A stretch of DNA of 64,000 nt, taken from NCBI GenBank assembly GCA_900545405.1, contig UQYT01000004.1, positions 26,813-90,812 of the forward strand, in the 5' to 3' direction. This document shows, one piece after another, positions 42,589 through 50,800 of the stretch. Below the pieces are notes generated by a model that was not told the origin of the DNA, did no database searches, and saw only the letters and a program-made list of their open reading frames with translations. The position numbers were made by a program, and so were the translations under genes. The DNA is from an uncultured Eubacteriales bacterium (GTDB taxonomy: Bacteria; Bacillota; Clostridia; Oscillospirales; Oscillospiraceae). Each line of letters begins with the position of its first letter. Position 1 is the first letter of the stretch.

Positions 42589-43175
42589 AGCTGCTGCTGC
42601 TCTCCGACAAGGAGAGCCCCTATCTCTGGGACTACTACCAGCCGGGCAGGCTGAGCGACTACGACCTCATGCTCTCCTGCGGGGACCTATCCGCAAGGTA
42701 CCTTACTTTTCTCGTCACCATGGGCCGGGCGCGGCTGCTCTATGTCCACGGCAACCACGACACGGGCTATGCCAAGACCCCGCCCGAGGGCTGCGAGTGC
42801 ATAGAGGACAAGCTGGTCGTGGTGAACGGCCTGCGCATACTCGGCCTCGGCGGGAGCGTCATGTACAGCGGCGGGCCGCACCAGTACACTGAGCGGCAGA
42901 TGCGCTGGAGGCTCTTCAAGGCCGAGCTCGCGGTGCGCATGGCCGGAGGCGTGGACATACTGCTCACGCACGCGCCCCCGCGCGGCTTCGGCGACGCCGA
43001 GGACTTCGCCCACCGCGGCTTTGAGGCCTTCTTTCCCTTCCTCGACCGCTTCAAGCCCAGATATCTCATCCACGGCCACGTCCACATGAACTACGGCCGC
43101 GACATCCCCCGTCAGGTCCAGCGCGGCGAGACCACGATAATCAACGCCTGGGAAAGATTCGTTTTGGAAGTGTAG
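42585..43175 (+). CDS. Calcineurin-like metallophosphoesterase
   Basis: A 196-aa phosphoesterase. Motifs are the short CGDLSARYL, VHGNHDTG, the LTHAPPRGFGD loop and the C-terminal IHGHVHMNYGR, which bind two metals. The first Asp motif seen in the family (DxH) is degenerate at the N-terminus (LLSDKES), which deserves note. GTG start overlaps the stop of the ParB-BMP gene (GTGA), so the two are translated together and probably work together. The substrate is unknown. Confidence 0.85.
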   Translation: MKLLLLSDKESPYLWDYYQPGRLSDYDLMLSCGDLSARYLTFLVTMGRARLLYVHGNHDTGYAKTPPEGCECIEDKLVVVNGLRILGLGGSVMYSGGPHQYTERQMRWRLFKAELAVRMAGGVDILLTHAPPRGFGDAEDFAHRGFEAFFPFLDRFKPRYLIHGHVHMNYGRDIPRQVQRGETTIINAWERFVLEV

Positions 43176-43183
43176 AGACAGAG

Positions 43184-43205
43184 AAAGCGGCCTTTCGGCC
43201 GCTTT
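43184..43205 (+). terminator. Terminator after phosphoesterase
   Basis: A 9-bp perfect stem AAAGCGGCC / GGCCGCTTT with a TTTC loop and a long T-run. Confidence 0.9.
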
Positions 43206-43226
43206 TTTTGCTGTGCTCTTTCCTTA

Positions 43227-43255
43227 TTCTGCGACCCCGGCCGAATTTCTGCGAC
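43227..43255 (+). repeat. Direct repeat upstream of the sigma factor gene
   Basis: TTCTGCGAC occurs at 43227-43235 and 43247-43255, two helical turns apart, 37 bases before the sigma-like gene start. A possible activator or sigma site. Confidence 0.4.
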
Positions 43256-43292
43256 TTGACTTACAGATACACCTGAGACGCGGAGGTATGAT

Positions 43293-43856
43293 ATGGATGA
43301 CTGCATGATAATAGACCTTTACTGGGCGCGGTCCGAGGACGCCATCTCGGAGACGGACAAAAAATACGGTCTCTTCTGCTACGGCCTCTCTTTCAACATA
43401 CTGGGCGACAGGCTGGACGCCGAGGAGTGCGTCAGCGACACCTACATGGCCGCGTGGGACGCAATGCCCCCGCACAGGCCGGGGCTGCTCAAGGCTTTTC
43501 TCGGGAAATTGTCCCGGCGCATAGCGATAAGCCGCTGGAGAGGAAAAAACGCCGCAAAGCGCAAGGGCATGACGGAATTCGTGCTCGACGAGCTCTCCGA
43601 CTGCGTGCCCGGAGGCTGTTCCCCCGCGGAAGAGCTGGAGCTAAAGGAGCTGGCCGCCGTCATCGACGGCTTTCTCCGCTCGCTGCCGGAAGCCGAGCGG
43701 CTGGTATTTATCCGCCGCTACTGGTATCTCGACCCCATAAAGGACATCTGCGGGCGCTACGGCTACTCTCAGAGCAAGGTGAAGACCATGCTGTACCGAA
43801 TGCGCGCCGCGCTCAAGTTCAGGCTGAGCGAGGAGGGTTACATCCATGAGCAATGA
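43293..43856 (+). CDS. Sigma-70 family (ECF-like) RNA polymerase sigma factor
   Basis: A 187-aa sigma factor. Region 2 is in GLSFNILGDRLDAEECVSDTYM, with AWDAMPP and FLGKLSRRIAISRWR, and region 4 is a helix-turn-helix with LPEAERLVFIRRYWY, DICGRYGYSQSKVKTMLYRMR. CGGAGG precedes the ATG by 6 bases. It overlaps the next gene, a membrane protein, by 11 bases, and that gene probably encodes its anti-sigma partner. The direct repeat upstream may be its own promoter element. Targets are unknown. Confidence 0.9.
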   Translation: MDDCMIIDLYWARSEDAISETDKKYGLFCYGLSFNILGDRLDAEECVSDTYMAAWDAMPPHRPGLLKAFLGKLSRRIAISRWRGKNAAKRKGMTEFVLDELSDCVPGGCSPAEELELKELAAVIDGFLRSLPEAERLVFIRRYWYLDPIKDICGRYGYSQSKVKTMLYRMRAALKFRLSEEGYIHEQ

Positions 43857-44565
43857 GCTGCTGTTGGACGCCATAGGCGAAATTGGCGGCGACCTGATAC
43901 TCAGCGCCGCGGCGCCGGGCCGGGCGCGCAGAAAAGGCCGGCGCTGGCTCGGCCGCCTTGCCGCCGCGATGCTGGCCGTTCTGGCCGTCATAGTCTTTCT
44001 CCGCACGCCGCCGGGCCGGGCTTTTGCAGACTATGTGTACGAAAACCTGATACAAAAGCTCTTCCCCACCCTCACGCAGCCCGTTACCGTAGAGGGAATG
44101 ACAAGCTCCGTCACCGCAAAGCCCTACGGTCAGCTCTCCGGCGGGAGCGAGCTGGCGGACTTCGTCATCTACATCGACGAGGACTACAAGGTCGTGGAGG
44201 GCGAAAACTATTATCGCGCGGGATTTGAATACTCCTCGGACAGCGAATACTACGCCTCCCTGCCCGAGACATACCTCGAGATAGTCCAGGTACCGGACAC
44301 AAGCGCCGAGCAGCTCGCGGAGGAGATAGCCGCCTCTGAGGATATGACGCTCGTATACCGCAGCGAGCCCACGGGTGACTTTCCCTACATCGCTCTCAAC
44401 TATCAGGAGGCGCAGCAGCCGGACAGCCGCATAGTTGCATATTATCTCCGCGACAACGGCAGGGGCGGGGCGTTCAGGATAACCGTACAGACCTTCCTTG
44501 AGGCCGCCGAAGGCCACGGTGTGCGGCTCTCGCAGGCTGTGGCCGGGCTTCAGATACTGGACTGA
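43846..44565 (+). CDS. Single-pass membrane anti-sigma-like protein (DUF4367-like)
   Basis: A 239-aa protein with a short cytoplasmic N-terminus, one membrane helix (LGRLAAAMLAVLAVIVFL, about residues 35-52), and an extracytoplasmic domain. The latter has YASLPETYLEIVQVPD and FPYIALNYQEA, consistent with the DUF4367 family. Its start lies inside the end of the sigma gene, which strongly suggests a sigma/anti-sigma pair. The signal it senses is unknown. Confidence 0.8.
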   Translation: MSNELLLDAIGEIGGDLILSAAAPGRARRKGRRWLGRLAAAMLAVLAVIVFLRTPPGRAFADYVYENLIQKLFPTLTQPVTVEGMTSSVTAKPYGQLSGGSELADFVIYIDEDYKVVEGENYYRAGFEYSSDSEYYASLPETYLEIVQVPDTSAEQLAEEIAASEDMTLVYRSEPTGDFPYIALNYQEAQQPDSRIVAYYLRDNGRGGAFRITVQTFLEAAEGHGVRLSQAVAGLQILD

Positions 44566-44581
44566 CGTCGACCCCGGCGCG

Positions 44582-45472
44582 TCAGAGCATGCAGTCTATC
44601 TCCGGATAGTTTTCCAGCTCGCGGCGGAGGCAGTCCAGGAAGCGGAAGGCTGTCTCGCGCTGGGAGGCGGGGCCTAGGAGGTAGTAGATTATGCGCGCGG
44701 GCGGGCCGTCGTGCAGGCGGTTGAACACCACGTCCTGCGTTCTCGCGATGGAGCGCGCGGCGGACAGGGGCATCACCGCCCAGCTGTCGCCCCAGGAGAA
44801 GAAGTCCTCCAGCAGGCTCATCTGGTCCAGCGTCGCCCTCGGGCGTATGGAAGGGTTGAACCAGAAGTCGTGCCAAAGGTCGTACTCCGGGTTCCAGGGC
44901 AGGCGTATCTCCAGCCGAGGGTCCAGCTCCGACGGGTGCAGCTCCTCCGCGTACCCCGCCTGCTTCGGCGTCAGCAGCACCATCGGCTCGCGGAAGGCCG
45001 GGACCGTCTCTATGCCCTTGAGGTACATGTCGTCCGATATCAGCGCGAGGTCCGCCTCGCCGCGGTCCATGCAGCGGTAGGCCTCCAGCGAGTGCTGGTA
45101 GTTGAAGCAGATGGTGCAGCCGTCGGTCTGCTGCAAAAAGCTCTTGAACACCGGCGGCAGCAGATAGGTGCTCACGCTGCCCACGGAGGTCAATCTCAGC
45201 TGGGTCTTCTGCTCCCCGGCGGCCAGCTCACGCGTCTCGCGCCAGAGCTCGCGCCACTTGCGCGCCGTCGCGATGAAGCGCTCGCCCTGCTCCGTCAGCT
45301 CTATGTGCCGGCGGCCCTTGCTCCGGCGCACCAGCGGACAGCCCAGCTCCTGCTCCAGCTCGCGTATGTGGCGGCTCACCGCAGGCTGCGTTATGAACAT
45401 CGCCTCGGCCGCCGCCGATATGCTACCCCAGCGCACCACGGCCAGGAATATCTCCACGTCCTGCTCAGTCAC
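44582..45472 (-). CDS. LysR-family transcriptional regulator
   Basis: A 296-aa regulator. The N-terminal winged helix-turn-helix has VRWGSISAAAEAMFITQPAV and SRHIRELEQELGCPLVRR. The C-terminal substrate-binding domain has RLTSVGSVSTYLLPPVFKSF, GEADLALISDD and the later SWGDSWAVMPLSAARSI. GTG start with GGAGGG upstream. It is divergent from the MATE transporter and an inverted repeat overlaps its own promoter, so it may regulate the transporter. The inducer is unknown. Confidence 0.92.
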   Translation of the reverse strand: MTEQDVEIFLAVVRWGSISAAAEAMFITQPAVSRHIRELEQELGCPLVRRSKGRRHIELTEQGERFIATARKWRELWRETRELAAGEQKTQLRLTSVGSVSTYLLPPVFKSFLQQTDGCTICFNYQHSLEAYRCMDRGEADLALISDDMYLKGIETVPAFREPMVLLTPKQAGYAEELHPSELDPRLEIRLPWNPEYDLWHDFWFNPSIRPRATLDQMSLLEDFFSWGDSWAVMPLSAARSIARTQDVVFNRLHDGPPARIIYYLLGPASQRETAFRFLDCLRRELENYPEIDCML

Positions 45473-45489
45473 GGCGTTCCCTCCTCTTA

Positions 45490-45510
45490 AATATAACTTT
45501 TTGTTATATT
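45490..45510. promoter_or_regulatory. Candidate LysR operator
   Basis: Inverted repeat AATATAAC, 5 bases, GTTATATT overlaps the -10 of the LysR gene in the LysR/MATE divergent region. Confidence 0.5.
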
Positions 45511-45536
45511 ATAAGGGCGAAATAAGCATTTTTCAA
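45508..45536 (-). promoter_or_regulatory. Promoter for lysR-like gene
   Basis: On the minus strand, TTGAAA, 17 bases and TATAAT. Confidence 0.7.
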
Positions 45537-45586
45537 GCAGCGCCTTTTCTGCTACACTTGAGAAAAAGCTCGCGGGAGGTGGAGAC

Positions 45587-46924
45587 ATGGCAAAGGCAAG
45601 GGTACTGACCGAGGGGCCGGTGCGCGGCTCGCTGATATATCTCGCGCTGCCTCTGCTCGTCGGTAACATCCTCCAGCAGCTCTACAACACGGCGGACGCG
45701 GTGATAATCGGGCGCTGGGTGAACTCCGCCGCCTTCGGCGCCGTGGGCGTGGCGGGGACGGTGATGAACCTCTTCATCTTCGTGCTCAGCGGGGCGTGCA
45801 GCGGGATAACGGTGCTCTTTTCCCAGGCCTACGGCGCGGGAGACCTCGGCACCTTCCGGCGCGAGCTGTATCAGTCCACGCTCTTCGGCGCGCTCTTCAC
45901 CCTCGCGCTCGGCGCGCTGGCGACAGCGCTGCTCCGGCCGCTGCTGCTGGTCATACAGACCCCGGCGGAGCTCATCGGCTATGCGTCGGAGTATCTGCGC
46001 ATTATCTTCGCGGGCTTTCTGGCGACCTACGCCTACAACCTCTGCGCCTCGGCGCTGCGCTCGGCGGGCGACACGTCGGCCTCGCTCTGCTTTCTCGCTG
46101 TGTCCATCGCCGCCAACGTGGGGCTAGACCTGCTGTTTGTGGCGGTGTTCGGCCTGGGCATAGGCGGCGCGGCCTGGGCCACGGTGCTCGCCCAGCTGCT
46201 CTCCGCGGCGGCGAGCCTTGTATACCTCCGGCTGCGGCATCCGCTGCTGCTCTTCCGGCGCGCGGACATGGTGATCGACCGCGCGCTGCTCTCGCGGACG
46301 GTGCGCTTCGGGGCCGTGGCGGCGCTGCATCAGTCGAGCGTCTACATAGGCAAGCTGCTGGTGCAGGGCGCCGTCAACACGCTGGGCGCGGAGGCGATAA
46401 ACGCCTACACGGCGGCGACGCGCATCGAGGGCTTTGCCAACTCCTTCGGCGACAGCGGGGCCGCGGCGGAGGCGGTGTTCATCGGCCAGAACGTCGGCGG
46501 GGAACGCCCCGACCGGGTACGACGGGGCTTCTTCACTGGGCTGCGGCTGATGGTGGGGCTGGGGCTCGCGATGGCGGCCGTCATGTTCATCTGGGCCGAG
46601 CCGCTCTCGCGTCTTGTGCTGCCCGATTCAAACGCGGCGGAGCTGGCCGAGAGCGTGCGGTATCTCAGGCTCGTGTCGCTCTTTTACGTCCTCTGCTTCA
46701 TCGGCAGCCTGTTCGTGGGCTACTTTGAGGGCATAGGCCGCATCAGCATCCCCACGATCGGCTCTGCGGCGCATCTCTCGCTGAGGGTCGTGCTCGCCTG
46801 GCTTCTGGTCGGGCGGATGGGCCTCGCCGGTGTGGCGCTCGCCACGGGGCTGGGCTGGTGCCTGGTCGTGAGCTTTCAGCTCGGCGTGTACCGGGGCGTC
46901 ATCCTCAAGAGACGGCAGGCCTGA
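45587..46924 (+). CDS. MATE-family multidrug/metabolite efflux transporter
   Basis: A 445-aa polytopic transporter with about twelve helices. RGSLIYLALPLLVGNILQQL and YNTADAVIIGRWVNSAAFGA are typical of MATE N-terminal halves, FSQAYGAGDLGTFRRELYQS follows, and the second half repeats the layout with GAVNTLGAEAINAYTAATRI. It likely exports drugs or metabolites using Na+ or H+. GGGAGG lies 7 bases before the ATG. It is divergent from the LysR gene, and has its own terminator. Confidence 0.93.
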   Translation: MAKARVLTEGPVRGSLIYLALPLLVGNILQQLYNTADAVIIGRWVNSAAFGAVGVAGTVMNLFIFVLSGACSGITVLFSQAYGAGDLGTFRRELYQSTLFGALFTLALGALATALLRPLLLVIQTPAELIGYASEYLRIIFAGFLATYAYNLCASALRSAGDTSASLCFLAVSIAANVGLDLLFVAVFGLGIGGAAWATVLAQLLSAAASLVYLRLRHPLLLFRRADMVIDRALLSRTVRFGAVAALHQSSVYIGKLLVQGAVNTLGAEAINAYTAATRIEGFANSFGDSGAAAEAVFIGQNVGGERPDRVRRGFFTGLRLMVGLGLAMAAVMFIWAEPLSRLVLPDSNAAELAESVRYLRLVSLFYVLCFIGSLFVGYFEGIGRISIPTIGSAAHLSLRVVLAWLLVGRMGLAGVALATGLGWCLVVSFQLGVYRGVILKRRQA

Positions 46925-46934
46925 TGATATATTT

Positions 46935-46973
46935 AAACGCCGCGGCGTGAGCGTTTGCTCTGCCGCGGCGTTT
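46935..46973. terminator. Terminator between MATE and flavodoxin genes
   Basis: A 12-bp perfect stem AAACGCCGCGGC / GCCGCGGCGTTT with a 15-base loop and T-run. Confidence 0.85.
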
Positions 46974-46979
46974 TTGCGC

Positions 46980-48335
46980 TTATTTTTTGCCCTTTTTGGC
47001 CGCCTCGACCACTTTTTCGTACGGGGCGACCATGTACTGCGTCATCTGGCCCTTCATCTTCTTCTGCACCGAGGGCACGGAGATGAACGCGCCGACGAGC
47101 TTCATCTGGATGATGCGCTTCTTCTGCTTCTGCGGGAAGTCGTAGACGCCGTGTTCCTTATAGAACTTGTGGTCGGCTTTCATCAGGCCCTGCATGACGT
47201 AGATGAGGTCGCGGAAGATCTTCATGCCGCCCACGCCGTAGAAGTTCGCCGGGCGGCGGAGCTTTTTCTCCATGGCGAGGGCCAGGTTCTCCGCGAGGCC
47301 GCGGAGCTCCGAGGCGGTGTCGCCCTCGTCGGTCGCCACGCCGGCGAGGTAGTTGCCGCCGACCTCGGCGCGGGCCTCGACTATCATGCGGAGGTTCGGC
47401 TCGTAGGTGTAGTCGCCGCTGATGATGTAGGCCATGGGCGTGCCCTCGGTGACGGTGCGGTGGCCGTTGCAGAACTGGCGATCGTCGTAGCACTTGAAGC
47501 TCGAGTGCGTGTAGTGGTCGGAGATGGTGAAGGCGTAGACGATGGCGTCCGCGGTCTGTATCTTCGTGCGCAGGAAGTCGTCAAAGCCGTCCTTGTAGAC
47601 GCACTTTCCGGTCACGGCGCAGCCGAAGCAGCCGAGGCAGCCGCCGCCGAAGGGGAATTCGCGCAGATTCACCACACGGCTCTCACAGGGCAGAGCGGCG
47701 CGGAAGTCGGCTATCATGTTGGCGAGGTTCTCGTCCTCCGAGGCGCAGTTCGTGACGATGACCACGTCCTTTGCCGCGCTCTTCGCCGTCTCGGGCAGGC
47801 TCGGGCGGTAGACAGTGCGCTCGCGCGCCGGGGCCTTGGGGCAGGGCGTGACGAAGAGCCCGTGCTCGCAGGAGAACATGAGCTGGTCGAAGAAATCGCG
47901 CGCCTCCTCCCTGCCGCGCTCGGTGGTGAGGTCCTCCATGTCGGCGGAGAGCCCGCGTATGACGCGCATGCCGAGGTCGAGGCAGTTCTCCTCGACGTAG
48001 CGGTGGGCGGTGACGTCGTAAAAGTGCTTGCTGGTGGTTATCTGCGTGGCGAACTTGCCGGAGAGGTCCACGCCGTCGGCCTTGATGAGCTCGATGAGCC
48101 GGTGGAGCTGCGAGGGCGCGATGAAGGTGTAGACCGGGTAGGAAAAGAGCAGCATGTCTGCCCGCTCCAGCTCCGTGCGCAGGGGCGAGAGGTCCTTTTC
48201 GTAGCTCTTGATGCTCTGGCCCACGGGGAAGAAGGTGAACTCGTGCTCCGGGTGCAGGGCCTGGAGATAGAGCGCCGTGTGGACTGTGGCGCTGTTTTTG
48301 CCCTTGGGGCTGGCGTTGAGGACGAGTATTTTCAT
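46980..48335 (-). CDS. Double flavodoxin-fold NAD(P)H oxidoreductase
   Basis: A 451-aa protein that seems to hold two flavodoxin-like domains in tandem. Domain 1 has the FMN-binding N-terminus KILVLNASPKGKNSATVH and SYPVYTFIAPSQLHRL. Domain 2, from about residue 190, has DVVIVTNCASEDENLAN, then GGCLGCFGCAVTGKCVYKDG, a Cys pattern found in iron-sulfur flavoproteins and NADPH-dependent FMN reductases. The C-terminal 80 residues are basic and helical. The start overlaps the PadR stop (ATGA), so the redox protein is controlled with its regulator. Confidence 0.82.
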   Translation of the reverse strand: MKILVLNASPKGKNSATVHTALYLQALHPEHEFTFFPVGQSIKSYEKDLSPLRTELERADMLLFSYPVYTFIAPSQLHRLIELIKADGVDLSGKFATQITTSKHFYDVTAHRYVEENCLDLGMRVIRGLSADMEDLTTERGREEARDFFDQLMFSCEHGLFVTPCPKAPARERTVYRPSLPETAKSAAKDVVIVTNCASEDENLANMIADFRAALPCESRVVNLREFPFGGGCLGCFGCAVTGKCVYKDGFDDFLRTKIQTADAIVYAFTISDHYTHSSFKCYDDRQFCNGHRTVTEGTPMAYIISGDYTYEPNLRMIVEARAEVGGNYLAGVATDEGDTASELRGLAENLALAMEKKLRRPANFYGVGGMKIFRDLIYVMQGLMKADHKFYKEHGVYDFPQKQKKRIIQMKLVGAFISVPSVQKKMKGQMTQYMVAPYEKVVEAAKKGKK

Positions 48336-48880
48336 GGCTTTTCCTCCAATTCTTCCAGCAGCTTTGCATACCAGCCGCGCTCGAATTCCGCGGCGGCGAT
48401 GCCGTATTCAATGGTGAGCCCCTGGAAGCGGAAGATCTGCTCCCAGTCCCGCCCCGGCGGGAGCGGGCCGGTCTGCGTCTCGCGGAAGCGCTCCCGGATG
48501 GCGCAGAGTATGGCCGACATCCGCTCCATCTGGCGGATATAGTCGCGTATCGCCGAGGCGCGCTCCCCGGGCTTTGCTAGGCCGAGAAAAAAGAGCCGCG
48601 AGAGCTCCATGTTCTTCGCCCGCTCCGCCTGCATCGGCTGCGCCACCCACTCGGAAAACGCCGTCCGGCCGCTCTCCGTGATGGAATAGGTCTTTTTCCG
48701 CCTGCCCCCGGCGCTCTCTGAGGACGTTACGAACCCCTCGCGCCCGAGCTTCGCGAGCGCCGTCTGTACACTGCCCGCGCTGTCCGAGCAGATGAGCGCG
48801 AGATTCTGCCGTATGAACTGCCGCAGCTCGTAGCCCGTCATCGGCGAGAGTATGAGCAGGCCCAGTATGAGATACTCCAT
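48332..48880 (-). CDS. PadR-family transcriptional regulator
   Basis: A 182-aa winged-helix regulator. The N-terminus MEYLILGLLILSPMTGYELR and RQNLALICSDSAGSVQTALA followed by KLGREGFVTSSES and RRKKTYSITESGRTAF match the PadR DNA-binding domain. The C-terminal coiled coil mediates dimerisation. ATG at 48880 is used, with GGAGG 5 bases upstream. It overlaps the flavodoxin gene that follows, and a dyad lies just behind its own -10, so it probably controls both. Confidence 0.9.
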   Translation of the reverse strand: MEYLILGLLILSPMTGYELRQFIRQNLALICSDSAGSVQTALAKLGREGFVTSSESAGGRRKKTYSITESGRTAFSEWVAQPMQAERAKNMELSRLFFLGLAKPGERASAIRDYIRQMERMSAILCAIRERFRETQTGPLPPGRDWEQIFRFQGLTIEYGIAAAEFERGWYAKLLEELEEKP

Positions 48881-48891
48881 GCGCGCCTCCG

Positions 48892-48910
48892 ATATGTCTA
48901 ATAGAGATAT
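48892..48910. promoter_or_regulatory. Candidate PadR operator
   Basis: ATATGTCTAATAGAGATAT is a 19-base near-palindrome (one mismatch between arms) between the -10 and the PadR start. Confidence 0.5.
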
Positions 48911-48937
48911 TATACTCAGCCTCCTGCTATACGTCAA
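48909..48937 (-). promoter_or_regulatory. Promoter for padR-flavodoxin operon
   Basis: On the minus strand, TTGACG, 17 bases and consensus TATAAT. Confidence 0.75.
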
Positions 48938-49050
48938 GGGCCTGTCCTTTTCCGTCGGAAAAGAGATGGACGTTTTCATCGGGCGGGGTGGTAGATTTGG
49001 CTCAGATCAGATCTGCGACGCTCAAGCTCATATATCGGGAGGTATTTACT

Positions 49051-49656
49051 GTGGAAATCAAAATGGCTTACTGCCCCAACGGACACTACTACAACGCCGC
49101 GCTGCACGACAGCTGCCCGGAGTGCGCCAAGAGCGCGGGCAAGACCGAGGCTATCGGGAGCGCCGGGGGCTTCTCCAAGACCGAGAAGGTCGGCGGCGGT
49201 TATTCCGGCGGCTTCTCCGAGACCGTGGCGGTCGACTCCCTGCGCGACGCGGACGTGGAGCCTTTCCAGCCCACCATGATAGGCACCGAGTCCGTCGAGG
49301 GCCGGCCCGAGCCCGTTGTCGGCTGGCTGGTCTGCATCGAGGGCGTCTCCCGCGGCGTGGACTACCGCCTGCACGCGGGCTACAACTACATCGGCCGCGA
49401 GATAGGCGACGTGCACATCCACGGCGACATGCAGATCTCCCGCAAGAACCACGCAATGATCGCCTACGACAGCAGCGAGCGCACCTATTACGTCGGCCCC
49501 TCCGCCGGGCGCAACCTCATCAAGGTCAACGGCAAGACCGTGCTCAATGCGGCCGAGATAAAGAGCGGCGACGTCATCTCCATCGGCACCACCAAGCTCA
49601 TGTTCGTCGCCCTCTGCGGCGAGGCGTTCGGCTGGGACGAGGGCGGCCATGTTTGA
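49051..49656 (+). CDS. Zinc-ribbon FHA-domain protein
   Basis: A 201-aa cytoplasmic protein. The N-terminus MEIKMAYCPNGHYYN and CPECAKSAGKTE form a small zinc ribbon. A Gly/Ser linker leads to an FHA domain (YNYIGREIGDVHIHGDMQIS; RKNHAMIAYD; NLIKVNGKTVLNAAEIKSGD), which binds phosphothreonine peptides. The conserved Gly-Arg, Ser and His positions are present (GRE, SRKNH), although SRKNH is slightly off the usual SRxH. GTG start at 49051 with GGGAGG 8 bases upstream. It is the first gene of the phospho-signalling cluster and may recruit kinase-modified proteins. Confidence 0.88.
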   Translation: MEIKMAYCPNGHYYNAALHDSCPECAKSAGKTEAIGSAGGFSKTEKVGGGYSGGFSETVAVDSLRDADVEPFQPTMIGTESVEGRPEPVVGWLVCIEGVSRGVDYRLHAGYNYIGREIGDVHIHGDMQISRKNHAMIAYDSSERTYYVGPSAGRNLIKVNGKTVLNAAEIKSGDVISIGTTKLMFVALCGEAFGWDEGGHV

Positions 49657-50800
49657 CCGGCCCTTCCTCTCCGCCCCCGACGCGGGCGGACCGGACGCGG
49701 CCGTTCCGGTCGAGACGGTCCCCATCGTGTCCGAGCCGGTCGAGACGGCGCCGGCTCCCTCCGCCTCCCCCTCGCCTGCCGCATCGCCTTCGCCTTCAGT
49801 CTCCCCCTCACCTGCCGCCGAGCCGACGGTGCCGGTGCTCGCGCCGGAAGTCTCGCCCGCTGCGACGGTCGAGGTGACGGAGGTCCCGGCGACGGACGCT
49901 CCCGAGGGCGGCGACGCCTCCGGCGGGATCTGCGGCTGGCTCATAGCGGGCGCTGCGCTGCTTGCGGCGCTCATCGTGGCGGCCATCTTCCTCGCGCTGC
50001 GCCGCAAAGGGCGCGCGGCCTCCCCGGCGTCGGTCCTCGGCTTTGACGTCGGCAAGGTGCACGAGCAGGGCGCGCGGGAGAGCCAGCAGGACTGCTTTGC
50101 CGTCTCCCCCGACGAGCTGCGCGGCGAATACGGCCTGCTGGCCGTGGTGGCCGACGGCATGGGCGGGCTCTCCGACGGCGACAAGGTCAGCCAGGCCGCG
50201 GTCGGCGCGATGCTCGACGGCTTCTGCGCGGCTCCCGGCGACGGGCAGCTCGCGCTCCTTGAGCTGCTGCAAAAGGCGAACCTCGCGGTGAACCGCCTGC
50301 TCGGCGCGGAGAACCTCTCCAAGAGCGGCTCCACCCTTGCGGCGGCGCTGATACGCGGCGGGAGGTTCCACTGGCTCTCGGTGGGCGACAGCCGCATAGC
50401 CCTGCTGCGCGGCGGGGCGCTGATACAGCTCAACCGCGAGCATATCTACAAAAACGAGCTGCTGCTCTCGGCGGTGAACGGCCAGGAGAGCTTCGCCTCC
50501 GCACTCTCGCGCCCGAAGGCGGCGGGGCTCACGAGCTACCTCGGCATGGGGCGGCTTAAATACGTAGACATACCCTCCGCGCCCGTCGAGATCCTGCCCG
50601 GCGACGTGTTCGTGCTCATGAGCGACGGCGTATACAACGCGCTGGACGAGCGCGAGCTCATAAGCGCGCTCAGCCGCCCGGCACAGAGCGCGGCGGACGA
50701 GATAAAGCGGGCGGTGACGGCCAAGGGCTACCGCACGCAGGACAACTTCACCGCCGTAATAATCGAAGCCGTTCCCGGCGGAAAGCGGGGCGGGACATGA
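49649..50800 (+). CDS. Membrane-anchored PP2C-type Ser/Thr phosphatase
   Basis: A 383-aa protein. The first ~90 residues are a Pro/Ser/Val-rich low-complexity region (APSASPSPAASPSPSVS...). A membrane helix follows (ICGWLIAGAALLAALIVAAI, about residues 93-115), then a PP2C domain. Metal-binding residues are in SQQDCFAVS, VVADGMGGLSDG, WLSVGDSRIA, LMSDGVYNALD and TQDNFTAVI. Gly-rich and metal-binding motifs are complete. It overlaps the FHA gene by 8 bases and the next PP2C gene by 4 bases, so all three are translated together. It probably reverses the kinases downstream. Confidence 0.9.
   Translation: MFDRPFLSAPDAGGPDAAVPVETVPIVSEPVETAPAPSASPSPAASPSPSVSPSPAAEPTVPVLAPEVSPAATVEVTEVPATDAPEGGDASGGICGWLIAGAALLAALIVAAIFLALRRKGRAASPASVLGFDVGKVHEQGARESQQDCFAVSPDELRGEYGLLAVVADGMGGLSDGDKVSQAAVGAMLDGFCAAPGDGQLALLELLQKANLAVNRLLGAENLSKSGSTLAAALIRGGRFHWLSVGDSRIALLRGGALIQLNREHIYKNELLLSAVNGQESFASALSRPKAAGLTSYLGMGRLKYVDIPSAPVEILPGDVFVLMSDGVYNALDERELISALSRPAQSAADEIKRAVTAKGYRTQDNFTAVIIEAVPGGKRGGT

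Noticed and set aside
49740..49820. Possible nucleotide repeat array
   Set aside because: It encodes a Ser-Pro/Ala-rich low-complexity linker in the membrane PP2C phosphatase.
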